From the NCBI GenBank assembly GCA_025617745.1, contig CM046862.1:53757097-53821096 (forward strand): a DNA stretch of 64,000 bases, given 5' to 3'. The DNA is from Heliocidaris erythrogramma (taxonomy: Eukaryota > Echinodermata > Echinoidea > Camarodonta > Echinometridae). Shown in pieces: positions 11,561 to 23,967 of the stretch. The notes beneath the pieces are model-generated. The model was not told where the DNA came from, searched no databases, and saw nothing but the letters and a program-made list of their open reading frames with translations. Position 1 is the first letter of the stretch; the number at the start of each line of letters is the position of its first letter. The translations under genes and the position numbers were made by a program.

Positions 11561-12843
11561 TATTTAAACATAGAACTAAACATTGAAATATGCTCTACCC
11601 CGAAATTTTATATCAACTGAAAAGAAAAACAACAGAAAAATGGTCATCTTTCATTTAGCGAATCAAATAACCAGGATTCCAATAGTCTGGGTACTTACCG
11701 CCTGTGCAACGTAGATCAGAGAGGCAGGAGAAAGAGATCAAGAACATTATTACCATATATAACGATCACTTTTTTGTTGTTTTTTTTCTCTATCCCCCTC
11801 AAGAATCAGCCCATTGTATTGTTATTTTACTTATATTTTCATGCATTTATTACTAAGTGATACGTTATTCGTTTGTAGTGAGCCTGGTACAAAACATATC
11901 TCCATTATTTCGCCAAAGAATGTCCCATCCTATGAAAGGTCCTCACGTCTATCAAGATAAAATAGATACATGCAAATCACTTATGCTGTTTCTGAGTATT
12001 TGAAAGATATAAATCCAAATTGTAAAGCTGTTGATAGGAATTATATATCAATTGAAAAGGAAAACACAACACAAGAATGGGCAAAGAAGAATTGTCATGT
12101 TTCATTAAGCGAATCGCAGGACAAAAGAGATCACTTCGTTTAGCGAATTTCCATTTTAAAATTGAGTACTTTAATAGTTAGTTTTCTATTATTCTTATGC
12201 ATTTACTACTGACATACTAAATGTTTACAGTGAGGTACAAAATTTATCTCTGTTTTTTCGGACTAATTACCCGTCTTCTAAAAGGTCTACGCATTTATCA
12301 AGTTAAGATAGATAGATCAAACACTTGTAATTTCTGAGTATACAAAAGATTTGAACGCAAATTGTGAAACCACACTTAATAGAAATGATATTTTCATTGA
12401 AAAGAAACCCCTCAGACGAAAGATCATACTTTATCAAAGATATCAAATAACCAGGACTCCAGAGGTTTAATACTTACTTTCTGTACAACATAGATCAGGG
12501 GCAGGAGATAAAAGATCAAGAACAGAGTTAGCATATACAGGTGCATTACTTTTCATCTTTCTCGATACTGCAACTCAAAATTGAGCCGCTTTAAATTGAT
12601 TGTTTTTTCTTCATATTTCATGAATTTACCACCTGCGTAGACAATGTTAAATTTATCCATTACTTACCACGAATACCCCATCTTATAAAAGGTCTACACG
12701 TTTAACAAAGTCAGAGAGATAAATCTTACACCTATTTAATTTCTGAGTATATAAAAGATATAGATCAAAATTGTAAAGCTGGTGATAGGAATTGCATATC
12801 ATTTGAAAAGGAAAACTCAAAGAAAATTGTCTTATATTCATTA

Positions 12844-13212
12844 AAGGGATTCGGTAACTTTGTGGAGGCTTGATTTAATAAATTGTTGAATTTTGATATC
12901 ATTTTTTGTATAATAATGTTCAGAAGGGTAAATAAATAGCCAGACTTATTAAGGTTTTCAAATATATAATGCTATTATCAAGATACCTATGACTGAATAC
13001 TGCCTTTAACGAAAGCGTATGGCCATACGCTTTAGTCTTTTGGGGAAAATAAGTCTGGCATTTCCGGTCACTTGCATGTTTATTTTGTGAAGCACATGAT
13101 GATTTTTTTCCTAGGCTTCATTTTTACACCATATTACATACACTGATAGCATGTAAGGCCAGCCAGCTCAGATCAACCCTCTACCACTGTCTACAAAGTT
13201 ACCAAATCACTT
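12844..13212. mobile_element. 369-bp palindromic MITE with TA target duplication
   Basis: It starts AAGGGATTCGGTAACTTTGT and ends ACAAAGTTACCAAATCACTT, inverted repeats of about 22 bases with few mismatches. The uninterrupted array unit reads CATTAAGCG at this point; here it reads CATTA, then the element, then TAAGCG, so the target TA is duplicated (12,842-43 and 13,213-14). A 22-base perfect palindrome centred on GGCC lies at 13,012-13,033, close to the middle. TA duplication is typical of Tc1/mariner-type transposition, with a transposase supplied from elsewhere. Confidence 0.8.
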
Positions 13213-13319
13213 TAAGCGAATCAAATAACCAGGAATCCATTAATCTGGTTAAATACGGACTGTGCAACGTATATATCAGAGGCAGGAGAAAGAGATCAAG
13301 AACGCTATTAGCATTTATA

Positions 13320-14240
13320 CAACACCTGCAGAGATTCTTGCAACACCATTTGTCAATTCTTGTGAATTCACATGACATCCGATAAAGTAATGTTGAACAG
13401 AATCACTCTTCAGGCGTGCAATTCCGTTTGATTCATTTGCATAATTGCACGCTGACGTCACTAACGATATATTGTGAGGTAACTAACATCACCGGGCAAT
13501 GGAACAAATGGATCAAACGAACTTGCATTCTGACGTCACAATAAACATAAAGTATGGTACGCGAGGCGCAGTTTATTTATGCAACTCAAATTATTTACTC
13601 ACCAACATGAATTATTTACTCCGTATCACCTAGCTATAGTTAGCTAACAACGATTCGACGACGCCGGCCGAGAGTACATAGTACATGTATGTTTACGACA
13701 AGCTACGACGTACTTAGACTAAAGTTAGATCTGATTTGTTCCCCGAGGATTTGTTCTTTGACTTTTAAGTTGAAAAAAAAAAATCGCATCATGGCAGGAC
13801 TAAACTTTGTGACTGAATTATTGGCATATAGTTACTCTATAGCAACAACAGCTAATCTTACAGAAATCTAGTAACTAAAACATTCACAATACATCTTCTT
13901 CCACAAGCTCCATGCAAAATTTCCACAGACCCGTTAGTTTTTACAAGAGACAATCTAACGTTAGATATAAGTAAGTTAGACCCTAAGTTATTCCTAGATC
14001 TAAACTAGTAACTAGTAGGGAGATACTGAAAGACATTGTTTTCAACTGTGTTTCTGATTGGATTCGATTCGTTTTGGATCATATTACATGGATTATTGGA
14101 GTTCATTCAGCAAGTTAGATTAAAAATATTTGGTAAATTGAACGATAAATGTTTGCTGCTTAGTTTAGTGCAGTGCGCGCTGATAATTTTATCGATCGCT
14201 GAATCTAATCGGTCATATTTGGACTAGTAAAACTGTTCTT
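13320..14240. other. Non-unit sequence inside array 1, no gene recognised
   Basis: The array unit stops after AGCATTTATAC and resumes near 14,240. The 900 bases between are unlike the unit and less AT-rich, with several CpGs around 13,630-13,720 (ACGACGCCGGCCGAG) and two TGACGTCA-type sites (13,453 and 13,533). Short ORFs at 13,689 and 14,036 have no recognisable features. It could be an insertion whose ends I cannot define, or a promoter-like island; neither is established. Confidence 0.35.
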
Positions 14241-15015
14241 TATATACTTTATCAAGGATACCAAATAAGCAGGACCCCAGAAGGTTGGATACTTACGGTC
14301 TGTACAACGTACATCAGGGGCAGGAGATTAAATAAATCAAGAACAGATTTAGCATATACAAGTGCATTACAATCACTTTTCATCTTTCTCGATACTGCAA
14401 CTTAAAATGGTGCCGCTTTAAAGTTGAGATCCTTTTTTTCATGTTTCATGAATTTACCACCCGCTTACATGTTGTGTAGTTCCACTTTACAGTGAGCTAG
14501 ACAATTTTTATATCTTTATTACTTAACACGAATACCCCATCTTATAAAAGGTCTACACGTTTATCAAAGTCAGCGAGATAAATCTTACACCTATATAATT
14601 CCTGAGTATATTAAAAAAAAAAAAAGATTAAAAATGTAAAACCGGTGATAGGAATTGTATATCAATTGAAAAGGAAAACGCAAAGAAGAATTTTCCTAAT
14701 TCATTAACGAATCGCCGTATCGAATAACCAGGAATCCAATTCTTTCGCGATTCCCATCTTAAAGATGGCTCATTTTATAGTTAGTTTTCTGATATTTTCA
14801 TGCATTTACTACTAACTGACATGTTATACGATAACATTTCGCACTAATACCACATCGTATGAAAGGTCTACAGGTTTATCAAGGTCAGATAGATACATGC
14901 AAATCATACACTTATGTCATTTCTGAGTATATAAAAGCTGTAAATCCAAATTGTAAAGCCGGTGATAGCAATTATTTATCAATTGAAAACAAAACAAAAA
15001 AACAGAATGGTCATA

Positions 15016-15675
15016 TGCGACCATCCACCACAAAACGACCAATAAGTCGCAATGGGAGTTTTAGAGTAAACAGCTGAAAAAGGTTGTTAGGGGTGGAAAT
15101 TTTCATTTTAAGTTTTCGGTATTTTTCTGAAAGTTAATTTATCAATCTACCATCTGACAAAATTTCGGGGTAAAATAACATGTTGAAATATGTTTTTACT
15201 CTCATTCAAAATGACAATTTTTTTTTCCTGGACATTCAAACTTTGTGAGTCAGCTTGCTGGGATCGTACTTCGCTTCACTTTTCTGGTATAGCTCAAAAT
15301 ATATACACTGTCTGATATTCAAAATCTACAGAAAGAAAGAAATATATTTATTCTAAAGGTATAAAAAAGTTTCAACCCAATCCAACGAGTACTTCACAGT
15401 GTAGGCTTTGGAGTTTTGACTCAACCGTTTGTGCAACAAACAATAAGACACAGATTAGGCGCTCTTAAATGGTCACTATTCTTTTCTCTATTGTTTTGGT
15501 CATTAGCCTGTCTGACATTCTGACATTCTCGTTGTAATTTATAAGGGTTTGCTTAGTCTATACAAGACAAGCTATATATCATTTTAAAGCTTAGAATCTA
15601 AGCTTTCAAACTGTGCTGAAATTAAAAAACCCCCAAATTTCCGACTTATTGGTCGTTTTGTGGTTGAGGGTCACA
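15016..15675. mobile_element. TIR element (MITE), TGTGACCC family, copy 2, TA duplication
   Basis: It starts TGCGACCATCCACCACAAAA and ends TTTTGTGGTTGAGGGTCACA. The inverted repeats continue through CGACCAATAAGTCGC, about 36 bases. Length is 660 bp against 649 bp for copy 1 at 2,487. The uninterrupted array unit reads GGTCATATTTCATTTAGCG; here it is GGTCATA, element, TATTTTATTTAGCG, which gives a TA target duplication. There is no transposase ORF inside. Confidence 0.82.
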
Positions 15676-17112
15676 TATTTTATTTAGCGAATCGAATAAC
15701 CAGAATTCCAATAGTCTGGATACTTACAGTCTTTTCAACGCAGATCAGAGGCAGGAGGAAAGATATCAATTAAGGGCAATATTAGCATATATTACGATTA
15801 TTCGATTCTTGCTCGATTTTCCCCTTAAAAATTGTTTTTACTTTACTTCTATTTCCATTCATTTATTAATAACTGACATGTTAAATGTAGGTTCAAAACC
15901 TATCTCCATCATTTTGCACTAATACCCATCGTATGAAAGGTGTACACGTTTATCAAGATAAGATAATAATTACAGGCTCTACGACGTAGATCAAAGACAG
16001 GAGAAAAGAGATCACTTCATTTCTTTGGCGATTTCCATCTTAAAGATGGCTCAATTTATAGTTTGTTTTCTGAAATTTACATGCATTTACTACTAACTGA
16101 CATGTTATACGATTACAGTGATGTACAATACTTATCTCTATCATTTCGCACTAATACCACATCGTATGAAAGGTCTACACGTTTATCAAGGTCATATAGA
16201 TACTTGCAAATCTTAAACTTATGTAGTTTCTCAGTATATAAAAACTATAAATATAAACTTTTAAAGCGGTGATAGAAATTTCATATCAAATGAAAAGTAA
16301 ACAACAGAAAAATGGTCATATTTAATTTAGCGAATCGAATAACCAGGATTCCAATAGTCTGGATACTTACAGCCTTTCAAACGTAGATCAGAGGCAGGAG
16401 AAAAAATATCAAGAGCAATATTAGCATATCGATTACTTCGTTTAGTTCTCGATTTTCCCCTTGAAATTGGATCATGTTATTGTTACTTTACTTATATTTT
16501 CATGCCTTGACTACTTACTAATGATTATGATATATATGCATATGTTTACAGTTAGGTACAAAACATATCTCTATTATTTCGCAGAAGCGTCTACACATTT
16601 ATCAAGGTCAGATAGATACATGTTAATAATACACTTATAATATTTATCTGTATATAAAAGATATAAATCCAAATTGTAAAGCCCATAATATGAATTATAT
16701 ATCAATTGAAAAGGAAAAAAACACCCAAGAACAGAAGAATGGTCATATTAGCGAATCGAATAACCAGGATTGTAATAGTCTGGATACTTACCGTCTGTGC
16801 AACGTAGATCAAAGGCAGAGGAAAGATATCAGGAGCAATATTAGCATATATTACGATCACTTCGTTTCTTTCTCGATTATTCCCCTGAAAAATGTGCCCA
16901 TTTTATTGTTACTTTATTTATATTTCCATGCATTTATTTCAGTAAGTTATATGTTCACAGAGAGGTACAAAACCTGTCGCTATTATTATATCGCGCAAAT
17001 AATCCATCTTATGAAAGGTCTACACATTTATCAAGATAAGATAGATAAATATTACACTTATATAATTTCTCAGTATATAAAAGATATAGTCCATGGGCAA
17101 GTAACCGAAAAG

Positions 17113-17660
17113 GTCCCCCCCCCCCAGGCAAAATTTTAAATGATGTTTTTCTGTTAGCTAGAACCCTCAGCTATCAGAATCTGCTTGTTTGCCATAAAGT
17201 TGGTGGTGGGTGTGGCCACCAGGGCCGTTACCATTAGGGAAAGTCATATAATTCAAATTCACGAATCTAAAATTACTTGGTAAGCATCCTTACATATGTA
17301 TTTTAAGTTGCCCAATCGATTGCGACCATAATCAGAGTCATTTAAAGTCAAGATCATGTAAAAAATGGCCGTTGCTATGTAAACGGTACCATAATTTTTG
17401 ACAACTTTCTAACCTTATAAATATGAAATAGCCAAAAATGTGTCTGTAGAAGCCTAAAGTATGTTTTTCTATTTGCTAGGAGCTCAGGTATCACAATCTG
17501 CCTATTCAATGTCCAGTTGGTGGTGGGTGTGGCCTTTAGGACCGTTACTATGGTAACACATCAGAAATACTGGAATCTTAGAAAATACTGTATCTTTGTA
17601 ATTTAAGAGCTACTCTCTGAGAGAATCAGGCAGATTTGAAAAAAAAGTCGGAAGATGGGG
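17113..17660 (+). repeat. Left inverted arm: ~330-370-bp X-box subrepeats
   Basis: About one and a half copies of a subrepeat: CCCTCAGCTATCAGAATCTG, GGTGGTGGGTGTGGCC, GGGCCGTTACCAT, then ATATGTATTTTAAGTTGCCC, AGTCATTTAAAGTCA, GGCCGTTGCTATGTAAACGG, repeating at 17,460. X-box-like words include GTTACTATGGTAAC at 17,544-17,557. The same subrepeat is inverted at 28.7-29.87 kb. Confidence 0.75.
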
Positions 17661-17789
17661 GTCGGCGGATTTCTTTTATATTTTGAAGTTAATAATAATA
17701 ATAATAATAATATGTCTTGTTTACCTTGTTAAAATTTTCTGTTCATAATTCCATTCATAGTTATCCATACCCCCTAAAAATAGCCCTTT

Positions 17790-19830
17790 TTGGGTACTTA
17801 TGAAGGACATGAATTTCAAATTTAGTGCAATTTTCAATCAGAGTAAAAATGCAATAACGATTATACCATTCAAACGAAACTTACAGGATATCTCCTTCTA
17901 TCCTTCTTCTTACAATTTGTATAGACAATGTTCAAAATTAAGTGTTGGATCATTCCATTATTACTATAGGGGTGATGTCAATTTCCCCATTTTCAAGAAA
18001 ATTGAAAAATGCCCATTTTGGGTCATTTATGAAGTGCAGTATCTCAAATGGCCCAAATTTTTAAAAGTTAGTTTTGCCGTTGGATGTGGGCCAAACCTAG
18101 CTTAATCAATTCCAGGTTTCAAATTCGTGGAGTGTCATTTACTTTTCTGTCCCAAGCAGCTTGTAATAGGTCATTCCAGCGAAAAGCTTAAAAATGTCGT
18201 ATGAATGAGCAGTACATTTCTTGTAAATTTATGAATATTCTACTGAAATGCAATAGAACTATTGTAAAAAATAATTTGATCGTCGGAAAATTTTTTTATA
18301 TGTTATTTCTTCAGATTTGCTCTCATTTGTACATGGAAATATACCTAGAGTAATCAATGGACTACTCCAAGGGAAAATGGTCCCATGTAAAGGCCCTATA
18401 GTTATATATGTATGAATTTTCATTCAAAGTAAATATGTATTTATGATTATGCCATTAAAACGAAACTTGTAGGATTTCTCCTTCCATCCTTCTTCTTAAG
18501 ATCTGTATAGACAATATTAAAAAATAGATTGTTGGGTCATTCCATTATTACTATAAGGGTGATGCCAATTTTCCCATTTTCAAGAAAAATTGAAAAATGC
18601 CCATTTTAGGTCAATTTTCAAGTAGTATATCTCAATTACGTAGAACACATTGTTTCTCTTTGTGACATCCCTTGCTGCAGACTCCAACTGGTGTCATGTT
18701 ACTACATGCTCTTGTCTGCTATCGCTTCAAGCTACTTAGCTTATGGTGTCTGGCCCCTGCATTCACTTAATTTCGATATATTATTACATTACAATTTAAG
18801 TATATTAACTGTTGCACTTCTTGTTTATCAATCGCCTTATAAATTGTGTGATAAAAAAAAATGTTAATACTTGTTTCATCAATAAATTCAAAAACAACTG
18901 CCAAAAAAAAATTGCTTAACTTTTTAAAAGTTGGTTTTGCCATTAAATGTGGGTGAAAGTTAGGTTAATCCATTCCAGGTTTCAAATCCGTGGAGTGGCT
19001 TTAACTTTTTTTTGTCACCACCCGCTTTAAAAAGGTAATTTCCGCGAATAGATGAAAAAATGCGTTTTCGACCGAGGTGTACATATTTTGTAAATTTATG
19101 AATATATAAAAGCAGTGGAACTATTGTAAAAAAAAAAATATATCATCTGAAAATTATTAAATGTTACGCCTTCACATTTTCTCAACTTTGTATATGGAAA
19201 CATTCCTAGAGTACTCAATGGACCCAAGGGAAAGATGGTCCCATTTAGACCCATATATGTATGAATTTTCATTCAAAGTAAATATGTATTTATGATTATG
19301 CCATTAAAAAAAACTTATAGGATTTCTCCTTCCGTCTTCTTCTTAAGATCTGTATAGACACTATTAAAAATAGATTGTTGGATCATTCCATTACTACTAT
19401 AGGGGTGATGCCAATTTTCCCATTTTCAAGAAAATTGAAAAATGCCCATTTAGGTCAATTTTCAAATAGTATATCTCAAATGGCCTAACTTTTTAAAAGT
19501 TGGTTTTGCCATTAAATGAAGGGCCAAAGCTAGGTTAATCCATTCCAGGGTTCACATCCGTGGAGTGGCTTTTACCTTTTTTGTCACCACCCGCTTTAGA
19601 AACGTAATTTCCGCGAAAAGCTGAGGGAAAAAAAATCCGTTTTCGACTGAGGTGTACATTTTTTGTAAATTTATGAATATGAAAAAGCAGTGGAACTAAT
19701 TTGTTTTAAATATCGTCTGAAAGATTATTAAATGTTACGACTTCACATTTGCTTAACTTTGTACATGTAAACGTTCCTAGATTACTCAATGGATGAACCC
19801 AAGGGAAAGATGGTCCCATGTATTTATAAC
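17790..19830 (+). repeat. Three tandem copies of a ~640-bp unit
   Basis: Copies begin near 17,800, 18,415 and 19,257. Shared blocks are CCATTCAAACGAAACTTA/CCATTAAAACGAAACTTG, GGATCATTCCATTATTACTA, CAAGAAAATTGAAAAATGCC, TTTTTAAAAGTTGGTTTTGC and TAATCCATTCCAGG. The second copy is split by the insertion at 18,637-18,908. The 101-codon ORF over the first copy is not preserved in the others, so it is not treated as coding. Confidence 0.8.
18637..18908 (+). mobile_element. Retrocopy or LINE 3' end with A tail
   Basis: Comparison with the sister copies shows an insertion between CAAGTAGTATATCTCAA and the continuing TTAACTTTTTAAAAG. It ends with a polyadenylation-like AATAAA (ATCAATAAATTCAAAAAC) followed by nine A residues, as expected for reverse-transcribed RNA. 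The body is unrecognised and has no long ORF. Confidence 0.5.
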
Positions 19831-19984
19831 AGAGAAGGCCATTTGGAAGGAATTGTGCAAAAGATATGAAATAATGTGTATCAGTCCCTTTCAATATTTA
19901 TTGCAATAAATTGGAAGGTCAAAATATAAGGAATATTAGAATAGGAGTACAACATTCCTCATTCTCTCATATGTTTAGTTTGTA

Positions 19985-20587
19985 TAGCTTAGGGTCTCTT
20001 CTAACAAATGACACCAGCATATCTCACAATATTTACGCTTAAGTGAGCAAAAGCCGCTTGTGTGAAATGGTGCAAAATCCATAGTTGACAAATGTTTGTT
20101 CATGTTCTGGCTGGTATCAGCAAAGATGAGAGTCGTGAAAAGGCTTAGAAATGTTATATTCTGATCATTAAGAGACAACTAGTGAAGGAACAGACTTTGT
20201 TCACTGTAAATCTTGATATATCCCATGAAAACTTTGATTGATTGAGCAAGCCAGGTGAAATTATATGACTCACCAAAAGTAACATTTTGAAACACTCAAC
20301 AAAGTAGTTAATTGCTCACTCAAGCATAAGATTTTGATCGGATGTGTAAGGATATACAGAGAACAAATCCTGTTACTTCATATATTGCCCTTTTCTTGAT
20401 CAGAATATGGAATTTTCTAAGCCTTTTCATAACTCTCAGCTTGGCTGATACCAGCCAGAGTCAATATCAACTCTTGTCAAGTCTGGATTTTCCATTCTTT
20501 CACAAAATTGGCTTTTGCTCACTCAAGCGTAAAATATTTTGAGATATTTTGGTGTCATTTGATAGAAGAGACTCTAAGCTATCCACA
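19985..20587. repeat. Inverted repeat, ~200-bp arms, ~215-bp loop
   Basis: The left arm, 19,985-20,175, contains AGCTTAGGGTCTCTTCTAAC, TTACGCTTAAGTGAGCAAAA and GGCTGGTATCAGC. The right arm, 20,385-20,587, contains the inverse: GCTGATACCAGCC, GCTCACTCAAGCG and AGAGACTCTAAGCTATCC. The arms are diverged by point changes and small gaps. The DNA or a transcript could form a long hairpin. Confidence 0.75.
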
Positions 20588-20977
20588 GGTATGAAAATTT
20601 CCAAAAAAATATTTTGAAAAATTTATTTGGGGAGACATTTTCCATATGTTAACTTTCTTCTTGGACGCACTGTATAGACCAAATTATTAGAAAGTATTGA
20701 GATTTTTAACGCAGTTTCATGAATCTCCATGACAAATTATGTATGTGCCTTAACATGATTAAAGATAAAAAGAATTGAAAATGGTATATACATAAACCCT
20801 GCATTGCATTATGAAAGACAAAAAAGTACTTTTTTCTTGTACCGACGGGAATAAAAACCATAATTTAATTCAAAACACAAGCGATTGTTCACACATAACC
20901 AACCAGAAATGTGGGTAAAGCCACACAAAAAAATTCTCCTTACTTTGTTGTTTGAATGAACAGATATTCTTCAAATC

Positions 20978-21415
20978 TATACTTCTATTATACTCAAACA
21001 TCAATTTGTAATATTCTGTTCTTGAACAGCCAAGTTTATCTCATACCACTCGCATGCAATATTCCTAATGATTATAGTCTGTTCTTCATAGCATTTTTGG
21101 AATCAACTTTTTGATATTTAATCTTAATTCATTTGGTTCTTACTGAGAAAATATGTTTCATTATGTGCAATATTCTATGTATAGAAATTTTATTATGTAC
21201 TGGGAGCAGCAAGTGTGGGGGCGCATGCCTCCGGGCAACAGTGTTGTATTTCACTTTTGTGCACCCTGACCCACTTGTTGTTCCCAATCCTTTTACATGT
21301 GCCTTTACATGATCTTCTGTATTCTTATTATGTACTTGTCTTGCCATGTTGTATTGTACCTGTGCTTATTTTTATGAATGGTCGAATAAATAATAATAAT
21401 AATAATAATAATAAA
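20978..21415 (+). mobile_element. Retroelement 3' end with (AAT)n tail, copy 1
   Basis: The segment begins TATACTTCTATTATACTCAA and ends GAATGGTCGAATAAATAATA followed by a run of AAT units. A near-identical copy lies at 43,641-44,084, with the same 5' boundary and the same tail. The flanks of the two copies differ, so this is a dispersed element of ~440 bp. The AAT tail is typical of CR1/L2-like LINEs and of SINEs that use their machinery. ORFs here are not conserved as protein. It may be a SINE or a LINE copy truncated at a preferred point. Confidence 0.75.
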
Positions 21416-21889
21416 TATTTCTCGAGATATATTACAAAGTTTAAGGGGGAAGTTACTTTTTTAGTTGGGTAAATGATGACAAAACGTTTACCGTTTCCCA
21501 GCACGTAATGCAAAAACCGTCTTCCCAAGTACACCCTTCTTGCTGTTTTATCTTACTTCATTTACGGAATCGGGAACCCCATTCCATTTCTGTATTAACT
21601 TGGGATTAACAAACCTTTATCGAAATTTTGATTTATTGGATCAACGAACCTTTGGAACTATAAAAATTGGATAAAGGACATGTAACCATTTAAATATTAT
21701 CGCCATCTACTTGCATTGCATTGATATTTCACCATTGCTTAAATTAAGATTTCTGTCAAATTTTTCACAGGTTTGGTGGAATAGGATTAAAGCTACTTTA
21801 TATATACTCTTTTCTTTTCATTTCTCATATTGGTAATTATGACAACTCGAAACTCTAGTCTACATATATATAAGATGCGCAGCATAATT

Positions 21890-22720
21890 CAAAAGTGAAT
21901 TACGAAGGCACAGTATGACCAAGTATTGGGTAAATCAATGTGGAATTATGTATTAAATTTTAGATTAATTTACGGCTTTTTTCTTTTTTTTTTCTTTCAA
22001 TTTTTTTCAAAGGGGGGAAATTTATGATTTTTTAGGTTTATTTTTTAATATTAAACACACATTACTCAACGCTCTTGAAATGGGATATTGGAATTTGCAG
22101 TATGGAGGCACTATGCAACCGATTATTGATTGAAAATAGGTTAGGTCATTGACATCAGCCCGATATGAAGTTAGGTTCAATTTTCAAAAGAAATTATGAA
22201 AGATGGCATATAAATTTAGATGTATTTTTACATAACAAGTACACATTACTCCTTACTTTTCAAATCAGTTATCTAAAGACGCACTATGACGGCACTCTGT
22301 GACCAAGTATTGATTAAATATAGGTTAAAGTTATTGTCCTTTTCTTGCAAAATTTCCAAAAATGCGAAAATTGGCATACTGCAAGGATACTTTGACATAA
22401 ATAGAAAAAAATACCCCCAGATTTTAAAAGTCAGATATCGAACATAGCGCTATGATGGCCCAACATGCCCAAGTATGATTTGAAAGTACATTGGGTATTA
22501 TTTTATTTCTCAACGTTAGCATTGAAAAACACTTATTAAAGAAATTTGTCAGAAGTTAAAAAATGGTAGTTTTTAACAGACATGAGCATTAAAAGCATAA
22601 GATACTCCCCACTTTTGAAATCATAAATCAAAAGTGGACACATGAAGACACTTCCTGACCAAATATTAGCTCATAAAATGTTGGGCCATTTTTGTTATAC
22701 TCTGTTGAATTTACCGTAAC
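21890..22720 (+). repeat. Degenerate ~170-200-bp tandem repeat, five copies
   Basis: The phrase GGCAC-N-TATGACCAAGTATTG followed by AAAxTAGGTTA recurs near 21,908, 22,108, 22,288, 22,457 and 22,640 with strong divergence. No gene is present. Confidence 0.55.
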
Positions 22721-22959
22721 ATTGCATTTTTTAAATTTCTCAAAAATCGAAAAAAATAGAACTTTCCAAGTAAAAATATCACCATGTAGTCTTATCATTC
22801 ATTTTAAAATTTTAAAATTAAGGTAGTTTGTGGCTAAAATTCCAAAGAGATCGGGTCATTTTACCTAGGTTTAACATTTAAGCAAATTTGGGTGTTTTTC
22901 GTAAATTATAAGTGTAAAAATAGGCTACAGAGGGCGCATTTTAGGGTGGAGCGGTTTCA

Positions 22960-23920
22960 TAGCTATTTTTGAAAATGCTTCAAAGGACTTCATCTAACTT
23001 TAACTTATATAACTATAACGGTTACCATTACAAAATAGACAGAAAAAGGTGTCTGTAAGTCTTTGATAATATTTTTATATTAGTTATGACCCTCAACTAT
23101 CATAATTTGCCTGTTTGATATCAAGGTGGTGGGGGGGGGGGGGGGGGAGAGAGGGGGGCGTGACCGCTATGGCCCTTACCATGGTAACACATAACAACAT
23201 ACTGGAACTGAAAATACCGTATATTTTTCATTTAACAGCATAAAATATATGGTAAGGATTATAATATATGTATTTCAGCCCCACTGATTCCAACCACAAT
23301 CTGAGTCATTTGAAGTCATGGGCGTGTAAAAAAGGGCCGTTGCTGTGAAAACGGTCTCACAAAATGCTCATATTTGTGGAAAATATCTATGATTTATCAA
23401 TATTAAATAGAAAACAACTGTCTGCACAATCTTAATGTTTGTTTTCTGTTAGCTAAGACCCTCAGCTCTCATATTCTTCAAATTTTACATAAATTTGGTA
23501 GTAGGCGTGACCACTAGGGTTGTTACCATGAAAACACACCAAGGAATTTTAGAAAATACTATCTGCAATTCAAGACCACAAAAACAAATTGTAACCATTT
23601 CACTATGTGTATTTTGGGGTACCCATTTGATTGCAAGTACAATATGAGTCATTGGAAGTCGCCGTCATGTCAAAACATCGCTGTTGCTATAGAAACAGTA
23701 TGATAAAAATTGAAGATGTCTGAAACTAACCAACACAAAACAAAGAACAAGTGTCTGTACAGCCTAAAATGGTGTTAATCTGTCATCTAGGACCCTCAGC
23801 TATCATAACCGAAAGCTTCCTAGTAGCCACAAAGTTGGTTGTGGGTGAGACCGTCAAGGTAGACACCATGGTAAGGCACCAAGAAACATTAGCGTTTTAA
23901 AATAATAGATAACAATAAAT
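22960..23920 (+). repeat. Internal block of the X-box subrepeat
   Basis: About two and a half copies of the subrepeat that forms the arms of the 12.7-kb element, in the same orientation as the left arm: GACCCTCAGCTCTCATATTC, GGGCCGTTGCTGTGAAAACG, TTGAAGTCATGGGCGTG and CTTACCATGGTAAC (23,175-23,188). A G run of about 19 bases interrupts the first copy at 23,130. Confidence 0.7.
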
Positions 23921-23967
23921 TGATCTTACTTACCCAGGATAATCACATCAGTAATATTAATGCCCTG

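Larger units (their letters stand above)
8790..17100. repeat. Tandem array 1 of a ~410-bp unit
   Basis: About a dozen copies, complete or partial, of one unit in one orientation. Recurring landmarks are GGTCTACACGTTTATCAAGG, TTTCTGAGTATATAAAAGAT, AAATTGTAAAGCCGGTGAT, ATCAATTGAAAAGGAAAAC, GAATAACCAGGATTCCAATA, CTGGATACTTACCGCCTG, CAACGTAGATCAGGGGCAGG and GTTTACAGTGAGGTAC. The CTGGATACTTAC word lies near 8,800, 9,200, 11,690, 12,470, 13,245, 14,290, 15,717, 16,363 and 16,786; neighbours without insertions are 365-435 bases apart. Two subtypes differ by a ~28-base deletion between short GATC repeats. Insertions at 9.41-10.94, 12.84-13.21 and 15.02-15.68 kb interrupt the units, and 13.3-14.2 kb is non-unit sequence. 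The minus strand carries splice-like signals and a preserved hydrophobic frame (see findings). Confidence 0.85.

Noticed and set aside
16690..17139. 149-codon plus-strand ORF
   Set aside because: It runs through one whole ~410-bp array unit plus adjoining DNA; the frame is not kept in sister copies and no domain is visible.
17800..18105. 101-codon plus-strand ORF
   Set aside because: It lies in the first of three ~640-bp tandem copies; the other two copies do not keep the frame.
20978..21472. Conserved small protein shared by two ~440-bp copies
   Set aside because: Similarity covers the whole DNA element including its AAT tail; the ORFs run into the microsatellite and differ by frame-changing indels.
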